This document shows, in pieces, positions 1-4,517 of a stretch of 7,235 nt of DNA. The DNA lies in the NCBI GenBank assembly GCA_021788565.1, contig JAJYKO010000268.1, positions 1 through 7,235 on the forward strand, given 5' to 3'. The notes below the pieces were generated by a model. It was not told where the DNA came from and searched no databases. It saw nothing but the letters and a program-made list of their open reading frames with translations. The stretch's first letter is position 1. Each line of letters begins with the position of its first letter. This stretch comes from Chloroflexota bacterium. Lineage in GTDB: Bacteria > Chloroflexota > UBA6077. Both the position numbers and the translations under genes were made by a program.

Positions 1-4
1 GAAT

Positions 5-1078
5 ATGTACGTAGCGATTCTGGCCGGAGGGAGCGGAACCCGCCTCTGGCCCCTCAGCAGAAGCAAGCGCCCCAAGCAGTTACTGTCGCTTATCAGCGAC
101 CGCAGCCTGATCCAGGAAACTGTGGACAGGGTGGAGCCGCTCGTCGCGCCCGACCAGGTCTTCATCGTCTCGGAGCAGTCCCATTCCGACGACATTCGCG
201 CACAGCTCCCAGGGATCCCGGCGAAGAACTTCGTCATCGAGCCCGTGCGCCGAGGCACCGCGCCCGCTCTTGCCCTGGCATCGTTGATCATTCATGCTGC
301 CGACCCCGACGCGGTGATGGCATCTCTCCATTCCGACGCGGTCATCGGCAATCCGGACGAACTCCTTCGAGCGCTGAGGCTCGCCCAGCGCGTGGCCTCC
401 ACTAGCGACTACCTTGTTACCCTAGGTGTCCGCCCAACCTACCCGGCCACGAATTTCGGCTACGTCGAGATGGCTGAGCCTCTGGAGGACGTTGCCGCGG
501 GAGAAGTTCATCGCGCGGCCCGATTCGTCGAGAAACCCGATGCAGAGCGTGCCGCTGAGTTCATGGAAACCCGTCGCTACCTCTGGAACAGCGGCATCTT
601 CGTGTGGCGGGCATCGGTCATAATGGACCATTTCAGGATGCTGATGCCTCACCTATATGCGCTGCTCATGGAGATCAAACCTGCTCTAGGGACCGATCGG
701 CAGGACGAGGTCATCGCCCAGGTCTACCCTCGCATGGAGAAGGAGACTATAGACTACGGCATCATGGAACGCGCGCCCAAGGTCGCCGTAGTGCCCACAG
801 ACCTCGAATGGAACGACGTGGGTAGCTGGTCGGAGCTGATGGGCGTCTCCGAGCCCAACCAGGGCACGAATCTGGTTAGAGGCACGCACCTTGGATTGGA
901 CACAGAGAGCACGCTCGTGTTTGCCACCAGCAGGCCGGTAGTGACGATTGGCCTCCAGGATCTGGTGATCGTGGACACCGAGGACGTGCTTCTGGTTGCT
1001 CGTCGCGACAGGGCCCACGAGGTCAAAAAGATCGTCGAGCAGCTGGAGGGCGATGAGGAGCTGCGGCATCTGCTATGA
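5..1078 (+). CDS. manC: Mannose-1-phosphate guanylyltransferase (GDP-mannose pyrophosphorylase)
   Basis: Cytoplasmic enzyme that joins mannose 1-phosphate and GTP to give GDP-mannose and pyrophosphate, feeding polysaccharide or glycoprotein synthesis. The 357-residue product opens with the nucleotidyltransferase signature GGSGTRLWPLSR (8-19) followed by KRPKQ (21-25), which binds GTP and pyrophosphate. Further family motifs are NFGYVE (150-155), the sugar-phosphate-binding FVEKPD (174-179), WNSGIFVW (194-201), DYGIMER (250-256) and WNDVGSW (269-275). The length matches the stand-alone guanylyltransferase; the C-terminal isomerase cupin of the bifunctional ~470-residue enzymes is absent. The start is the first possible ATG and puts the signature at the usual distance from the N-terminus; its ribosome site would lie outside the window. 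The usual metal-site motif, often ADH, reads HSDA (109-112), so D111 is kept but the following His is replaced. It faces secF tail to tail. Family assignment is secure; specificity for mannose over another hexose is inferred from the motifs. Confidence 0.94.
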   Translation: MYVAILAGGSGTRLWPLSRSKRPKQLLSLISDRSLIQETVDRVEPLVAPDQVFIVSEQSHSDDIRAQLPGIPAKNFVIEPVRRGTAPALALASLIIHAADPDAVMASLHSDAVIGNPDELLRALRLAQRVASTSDYLVTLGVRPTYPATNFGYVEMAEPLEDVAAGEVHRAARFVEKPDAERAAEFMETRRYLWNSGIFVWRASVIMDHFRMLMPHLYALLMEIKPALGTDRQDEVIAQVYPRMEKETIDYGIMERAPKVAVVPTDLEWNDVGSWSELMGVSEPNQGTNLVRGTHLGLDTESTLVFATSRPVVTIGLQDLVIVDTEDVLLVARRDRAHEVKKIVEQLEGDEELRHLL

Positions 1079-1143
1079 CCCACGCGCAACGACGGTCGGC
1101 GAAAGAGAGGCCCGCTAAGGTCTTCCGTTTACCCCAATACTGA

Positions 1144-1171
1144 AATGGGGTGGTCGTTAGACCACCCCATT
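1144..1171. terminator. Convergent-gene hairpin, probable bidirectional terminator
   Basis: A perfect 12-bp stem (1144-1155 with 1160-1171) closes a four-base GTTA loop, between the stop of manC and the stop of secF. Because the stem ends in AAT/ATT, short T runs follow on each strand, but neither has a long U tract. Its position between convergent genes fits a shared terminator. An extra copy of the right-arm core, ACCCCA at 1131-1136, could pair with the left arm instead. Confidence 0.75.
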
Positions 1172-1208
1172 AGTCGCTCAAACCATTTTAGCTCGGGAGT
1201 GCAACTTC

Positions 1209-2195
1209 CTAGCTTGCCGCCCCCGCTGCCTGCCTGGCGCCGGTCAGTCGGCGCCAGCCGGACTTGATGTCCCCTCGTTCCCAGGTTACCAGCAACGAAG
1301 CCGCCACGAAGATCGACGAGTAGGTCCCGGTGGTCACCCCGATCAGCAGGGCCAGGGTGAAGTTCTTGGTAGTGGCGCCCCCAAACAGGTAGAGTGTCAT
1401 CAGCACCAGTAGCACGGTCATGGAGGTGTTCAGCGACCTGCCCATCGTCTGCATGATGCTGTGGTTGACGATGTTCTCTAGCCGATCGCCCATACGGCGG
1501 CCGTAATTCTCCCTGATCCGGTCGAACACCACGATCGTATCGTGCACCGAGAAGCCAATCACAGTGAGGACCGCCGTTATGAAGAGGGAGTCCAACTCAA
1601 TCTGGAATATCCTGCCAAGTATAGAGAATATGCCCAGCACGACGAGCGCGTCGTGCAGCAGGGCAACGATGGCGCAGACCCCCCACCGGAAAGAACTCTT
1701 GACCCTTCTGAAAGCATACGCTATGTAAAGCAGAATGCCGGCCGCTGCCACTGCCACCGCGATGATCGAGTTGCGTATTATCTCCGAAGCAATGATCGGA
1801 GACACTGAGTCAAACGAGAGCACCTGCAGATTCCCGAACTTCTTCGTCAGCGCATCCTGTATCGACTGCCGCTCGGAGGGCGCCGTCACCTGGCCAGATG
1901 CGTTCTTCTGCTCCCCCTTCAGTGTGAAGGTCCGGACGACAAAAGTGGTCCCCGTCGTGTTCGTGCCCTCGGTCTTCTGGACGACCGCCTCAGGATGACC
2001 GAGAGCCGCGAACTCATTTCGCAAAGCGGTCTGGTCCACCTGCTGACTGAACTGGATGGTCATGATGGAACCACTGGTGAAGTCGATGCCAGGCCTCAGG
2101 CCGCCAGGGAGCAGCAGCGAGATGATCCCAGGCAACAGCACGACTATGGACAGAAGATAGAACCAATTTCTCTTTCCGACGACGTTAAGCAGCAT
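1209..2195 (-). CDS. secF: Protein translocase subunit SecF
   Basis: Inner-membrane partner of SecD; the SecDF complex uses the proton gradient to pull proteins off the outer side of the SecYEG channel. The 328-residue product has an N-terminal membrane helix (about 11-30), the conserved GIDFTSGS motif (36-43), an extracytoplasmic domain to about residue 138, then five hydrophobic segments (about 142-160, 171-192, 203-223, 256-272 and 279-303). The signature GFSVHDTIVVFDRIREN (214-230) is present; D219 is the expected counterpart of the proton-path aspartate of Thermus SecDF (D637), and R253 in RSLNTS is the likely counterpart of its partner arginine. The ATG lies 7 nt after the secD stop, with purine-rich GGGGG and AGAGAG stretches ahead of it, so it is co-transcribed and probably translationally coupled with secD. 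The length is typical for SecF. It ends just before the shared hairpin. Confidence 0.97.
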   Translation of the reverse strand: MLLNVVGKRNWFYLLSIVVLLPGIISLLLPGGLRPGIDFTSGSIMTIQFSQQVDQTALRNEFAALGHPEAVVQKTEGTNTTGTTFVVRTFTLKGEQKNASGQVTAPSERQSIQDALTKKFGNLQVLSFDSVSPIIASEIIRNSIIAVAVAAAGILLYIAYAFRRVKSSFRWGVCAIVALLHDALVVLGIFSILGRIFQIELDSLFITAVLTVIGFSVHDTIVVFDRIRENYGRRMGDRLENIVNHSIMQTMGRSLNTSMTVLLVLMTLYLFGGATTKNFTLALLIGVTTGTYSSIFVAASLLVTWERGDIKSGWRRLTGARQAAGAAS

Positions 2196-2202
2196 CTCTC
2201 TG

Positions 2203-3609
2203 CTACCCCCTCGATTCCTGGGCTAGCGCGGGAACTGGCGCTGCCGGCTTCTCCAGACCGAAGAGCCAGCTATTGGTGGCGATGCCGGTGCGTATCAGCA
2301 TCCGCAGGAAAGTCCTGGTGACGGTGATTGCAGAGAACATGCTAGTTATTACGCCAAGGCCCAGCGTGAAAGCGAAGCCCATCACGATACTGGTGCCAAA
2401 ACTGGAACCGAACCAATAAAGAATACCACAGGTGATCAGAGTCGAGACGTTGGAATCTCTGATGGACGACCACGCTCTGTCGAAGCCTGCATCTATCGCC
2501 GCCCCCAGCGTCTTCCCAGCTCTCAACTCCTCCCTCATTCTCTCGAAGATCAGAATGTTTGCGTCGACCGCCATACCGACCGATAGAATGAAGCCCGCGA
2601 TGCCGGCGAGGGTGAGGGTCACTGGGATCAGCTTGAACTCCGCCATGGTCAGGGCAGAGTAACCCAGCAGCGCGACGGAGGCCAGAACTCCGGGCAGCCG
2701 ATAGTAGATCACCATGAAGAGCACCACGATGGCCAGCCCAATCTCGCCAGCTATGATGCTCTTCTGGATCGAGTCGCTACCCAGCGTGGCATCCACGTCG
2801 CTCTGAGCGATCACCTTCACAGGTACGGGCAACGCACCAGCGTTCATCTGTATAGCCAGATCCTTCGCTTCCTGGAGGGTGAAGTGGCCGGTGATCTCTC
2901 CCTGGCTAGAGATGACCCCCTGAATCGTCGGCGTAGAGATCGCCTGCCCGTCCAGGAAAATCCCCAGCGGCTTGTAGAGGTCGCGCTTGGTGATCTGCTC
3001 GAAAAGCGTGGCGCCCTCGCTGTTGAACTGGAAGTCGATCTTCGGAGCGCCGGTCGTTGGATCGAAGGCCACGTCGGCCCGCTTGAAGTATCGGCCGGTA
3101 AGCTCGTGCTGCTTGCCGTCCGAACCTGTCGCTTGGGCAATGACCCAGGTGGTCTTGCCGCTGCTATCGGTGACCTGCTCCCGGAAATCCATTTGAGCGG
3201 TCTTACCGATGAGGCTTATGGCATCCTCGACGTTCTTCACACCGGGCAACTCGACGATCACACGGTCCTGGCCCTGCGCCTGGATGATCGGCTCGCTCAC
3301 GCCGTAGGCGTTGATGCGTCGCTGAATCACGTCGATGACACCCTGCAAAGCAGTCGCTCGATCGGCCTGGGCAACCTTGGACATGTCGGCCTGCAGCAAG
3401 AGGCTGGTTCCGCCAACCAGATCCAGACCAAGCTTGAAGGACGGCCTGTCAAGCTGCCAACTACCGATCTTGATGTTGACGCCGCTTCCACGAGGGAGCG
3501 CGGAACCTCCGGGGAAGTACTTGCCTGGATCGCCTGGCCACACCACGACAACCGCGGCCACAAACAACACAACGATACCGGCGAAAACGAGCAAGACGTG
3601 TCTTCTCAT
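2203..3609 (-). CDS. secD: Protein translocase subunit SecD
   Basis: Membrane subunit of the SecDF export motor. From the chosen start the product is 468 residues: one N-terminal membrane helix (about 4-24), a large extracytoplasmic domain with FKLGLDLVGG (58-67), RINAYGVSEP (98-107) and LPGV (121-124), then five membrane segments from about residue 284 to 440. The signature GMAVDANILIFERMREE (345-361) holds D349, the counterpart of the essential proton-path Asp (E. coli D519, Thermus D340). It is shorter than the 615-residue E. coli protein, as is common for SecD outside Proteobacteria. The frame is open to an ATG at 3693, but that would add 28 residues without family character ahead of the membrane helix. 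The ATG at 3609 puts MRRH directly before the helix and has GAAAGG and GGGG purine runs upstream. The 216-bp leader before it holds a promoter and a terminator, described separately. It runs with secF as one unit. Confidence 0.96.
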   Translation of the reverse strand: MRRHVLLVFAGIVVLFVAAVVVVWPGDPGKYFPGGSALPRGSGVNIKIGSWQLDRPSFKLGLDLVGGTSLLLQADMSKVAQADRATALQGVIDVIQRRINAYGVSEPIIQAQGQDRVIVELPGVKNVEDAISLIGKTAQMDFREQVTDSSGKTTWVIAQATGSDGKQHELTGRYFKRADVAFDPTTGAPKIDFQFNSEGATLFEQITKRDLYKPLGIFLDGQAISTPTIQGVISSQGEITGHFTLQEAKDLAIQMNAGALPVPVKVIAQSDVDATLGSDSIQKSIIAGEIGLAIVVLFMVIYYRLPGVLASVALLGYSALTMAEFKLIPVTLTLAGIAGFILSVGMAVDANILIFERMREELRAGKTLGAAIDAGFDRAWSSIRDSNVSTLITCGILYWFGSSFGTSIVMGFAFTLGLGVITSMFSAITVTRTFLRMLIRTGIATNSWLFGLEKPAAPVPALAQESRG

Positions 3610-3630
3610 ACCCCATGCCGCCTTTCGGGC

Positions 3631-3636
3631 ATTATG
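3631..3636 (-). promoter_or_regulatory. secD: Weak alternative -10 box close to secD
   Basis: CATAAT read on the minus strand matches the -10 consensus in five of six positions. Transcription from it would start about 15 nt before the secD ATG, downstream of the intrinsic terminator. The only -35-like sequence is TTCGCG at a long 19-nt spacing (3656-3661), so support is weak. It matters because it would let secDF be transcribed without reading through the terminator. Confidence 0.25.
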
Positions 3637-3691
3637 ATTGCCGCCCCAGGAACCGCGCGAAGCGACGAAGTGAGGCGCCCGGAGAGCCGAC

Positions 3692-3723
3692 AAAAAGCGA
3701 GGACATGGCCGATGCCAGTCCTC
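3692..3723 (-). terminator. Intrinsic terminator or attenuator between def and secD
   Basis: Read on the minus strand, GAGGAC plus TGGC pairs with GCCA plus GTCCTC around a four-base ATCG loop, with one unpaired T: a 10-bp stem at 3723-3699. Two bases later comes TTTTT (3696-3692). Stem and U tract are in the right order for a factor-independent terminator on the minus strand. It could simply end the def message. Because a near-consensus promoter lies between def and this hairpin, it could also act as an attenuator in the secDF leader. Confidence 0.7.
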
Positions 3724-3790
3724 CCAAAGTGGCGCCTGCGACCTAAACCGGGGAAACGCGTTGGTCTCTCACCGATGACCATTTCGAATG

Positions 3791-3820
3791 AGTATATAGC
3801 CCGGCACAGACTCGTGTCAA
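3791..3820 (-). promoter_or_regulatory. secD: Near-consensus sigma-70-type promoter ahead of secD
   Basis: On the minus strand a perfect TTGACA (3820-3815) and TATACT (3796-3791, five of six) are separated by 18 nt. The -35 box begins 6 nt after the def stop codon, so this would be a dedicated secDF promoter rather than one internal to def. The predicted start near 3784 gives a leader of about 175 nt that contains the terminator at 3723-3692. Confidence 0.6.
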
Positions 3821-3825
3821 TTTGG

Positions 3826-4344
3826 CTATGCCATTGTCTCGGCGGTCTCTTCCTCGGCCTCTTCAGCCTCTTCCTGCCTCGGTGGCACCTTCCGAAGAAG
3901 GTCGAGGCTCGGCAGCCGGTCGATGAACAGGATGCCATCCAGGTGATCTATCTCATGCTGTAGCGCGTGTGCGAGAAGTCCGTCGGCCTTCACCTTGATA
4001 TCCTTGCCCCGGCGGTTCTTCGCCTTCACGACCACTTTGAGCGCACGCTTCACGTTGGCCACGTACCCTGGAATGGAGAGACAACCCTCCTCCGGCTCGT
4101 ACGCTCCCTCCATCTGCACGAACTCTGGATTGCACACCACCGTGATCTCTTCGTCAACTTCGATCACAGCAATGCGAAGAGGCACACCCACTTGAGGTGC
4201 GGCCAGGCCGGTGCCGGGCGCGTCTCGCATCGTGTCGATCATGTCATCAATCAACTGCTGAATCGACGCGTCGAATCGCGTCACCCGCTTCGCCTTCTGA
4301 CGAAGAATCGGGTCGCCCAGCAATACAATTTTCCTCACTGCCAT
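3826..4344 (-). CDS. def: Peptide deformylase
   Basis: Metalloenzyme that removes the formyl group from the starting methionine of new proteins as they leave the ribosome. From the chosen ATG the product is 172 residues and carries all three family motifs: GTGLAAPQ (44-51), EGCLS (86-90) and HEIDH (130-134). Metal ligands are C88, H130 and H134, and E131 is the catalytic base, so the enzyme should be active. The frame is open to an ATG at 4473, but the extra 43 residues have no family character and run through the promoter region. The start at 4344 gives the typical opening MAVRKIV and has AAGGGGGA about 10 nt upstream. The C-terminal tail after residue 150 is strongly acidic, with a run of Glu and Ala that is not part of the catalytic fold. 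It is the first gene of the minus-strand block, with secD 216 nt downstream, and diverges from the large activase gene. Confidence 0.96.
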   Translation of the reverse strand: MAVRKIVLLGDPILRQKAKRVTRFDASIQQLIDDMIDTMRDAPGTGLAAPQVGVPLRIAVIEVDEEITVVCNPEFVQMEGAYEPEEGCLSIPGYVANVKRALKVVVKAKNRRGKDIKVKADGLLAHALQHEIDHLDGILFIDRLPSLDLLRKVPPRQEEAEEAEEETAETMA

Positions 4345-4402
4345 ACAGTCCAATCCCCCTTCGCGCAGCGTACCCTGAGGTCCCCCAAAGTACGAGCAAG
4401 AA

Positions 4403-4425
4403 TGCCCTATCAATATTATAGGGCA
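4403..4425. repeat. Inverted repeat over the def -10 box, operator candidate
   Basis: TGCCCTAT (4403-4410) and ATAGGGCA (4418-4425) are perfect 8-bp inverted arms around a 7-base AT-rich spacer. The palindrome covers the proposed def -10 box (4415-4420) and is centred about 53 bp upstream of the predicted start of the divergent activase transcript. This placement suits a protein-binding site that could repress def or activate the divergent gene. It is not a terminator: no T tract follows in a useful direction. The binding protein is unknown. Confidence 0.45.
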
Positions 4426-4443
4426 AACGGAGTGCCTTGTTGA
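4415..4443 (-). promoter_or_regulatory. def: Probable def promoter
   Basis: On the minus strand, TCAACA (4443-4438, four of six) and a perfect TATAAT (4420-4415) are spaced by 17 nt. Transcription would start near 4408, giving a leader of about 64 nt before the def ATG. The -10 box lies inside the 23-bp palindrome at 4403-4425. Confidence 0.55.
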
Positions 4444-4454
4444 GGGATACGCTG

Positions 4455-4460
4455 TATAAT
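4455..4460 (+). promoter_or_regulatory. -10 box of the divergent activase promoter
   Basis: A perfect TATAAT faces the large activase gene. No good -35 sequence sits 16-18 nt upstream (the hexamer at 17-nt spacing is GTGCCT), so the promoter may be weak or need an activator. The predicted start near 4467 gives a leader of about 50 nt. Its upstream part overlaps the -35 region of the def promoter on the other strand. Confidence 0.45.
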
Positions 4461-4473
4461 GCCGGGTCGGCAT
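4459..4473. repeat. Palindrome at the activase transcription start, operator candidate
   Basis: ATGCCG (4459-4464) and CGGCAT (4468-4473) are perfect 6-bp arms around GGT. The repeat begins in the last two bases of the -10 box and spans the predicted start point, a classic place for a repressor to block transcription. It could also form a small hairpin at the 5' end of the transcript. Confidence 0.35.
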
Positions 4474-4505
4474 GTAGATCCAGCTCCGACAATACCAGCA
4501 GTGTC

Positions 4506-4511
4506 AAGGAG
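4506..4511 (+). promoter_or_regulatory. Shine-Dalgarno that fixes a TTG start
   Basis: AAGGAG lies 6 nt before the TTG at 4518-4520. No ATG or GTG suited to be the start is in frame nearby, and the first ATPase motif begins about 20 residues later, so this site decides the start of the large activase. Confidence 0.75.
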
Positions 4512-4517
4512 AGCAAC

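Larger units (their letters stand above)
3606..3782 (-). other. Possible 58-codon leader ORF overlapping the secD start
   Basis: An ATG at 3782-3780 opens a 58-codon frame whose TGA (3608-3606) overlaps the secD ATG as ATGA, the classic geometry for translational coupling. The ATG falls 1-3 nt after the start point predicted from the -10 box at 3791-3796, so it would be leaderless or nearly so; no Shine-Dalgarno site precedes it. The peptide is very basic, with many Arg, has no clear membrane or signal segment, and contains RAVPG at residues 42-46. The frame is also open far upstream into def, so much of the openness is chance in GC-rich DNA. I do not recognise the peptide and rate it as more likely not a real gene. 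Confidence 0.15.

Noticed and set aside
754..1089. Minus-strand frames of about 110-127 codons opposite the end of manC.
   Set aside because: manC motifs continue to the end in the + frame; the opposite frames show no motif or ribosome site.
3610..3693. A 28-residue N-terminal extension of SecD from an ATG at 3693.
   Set aside because: It would place a polar, non-family segment before the first membrane helix, and its start falls inside the terminator's T tract region.
2884..3963. A 359-codon + strand open frame lying opposite secD, the leader and the end of def.
   Set aside because: It is antisense to two clearly conserved genes, has no recognisable motif and reads like a shadow of GC-rich codon usage.
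4437..4442. TTGTTG as a -35 box for the activase promoter.
   Set aside because: It sits only 12 nt from the TATAAT box, too close for normal promoter spacing.
4345..4473. A 43-residue N-terminal extension of peptide deformylase from an ATG at 4473.
   Set aside because: It runs through the promoter and palindrome region and has no family character; the internal ATG at 4344 gives the standard N-terminus with a ribosome site.
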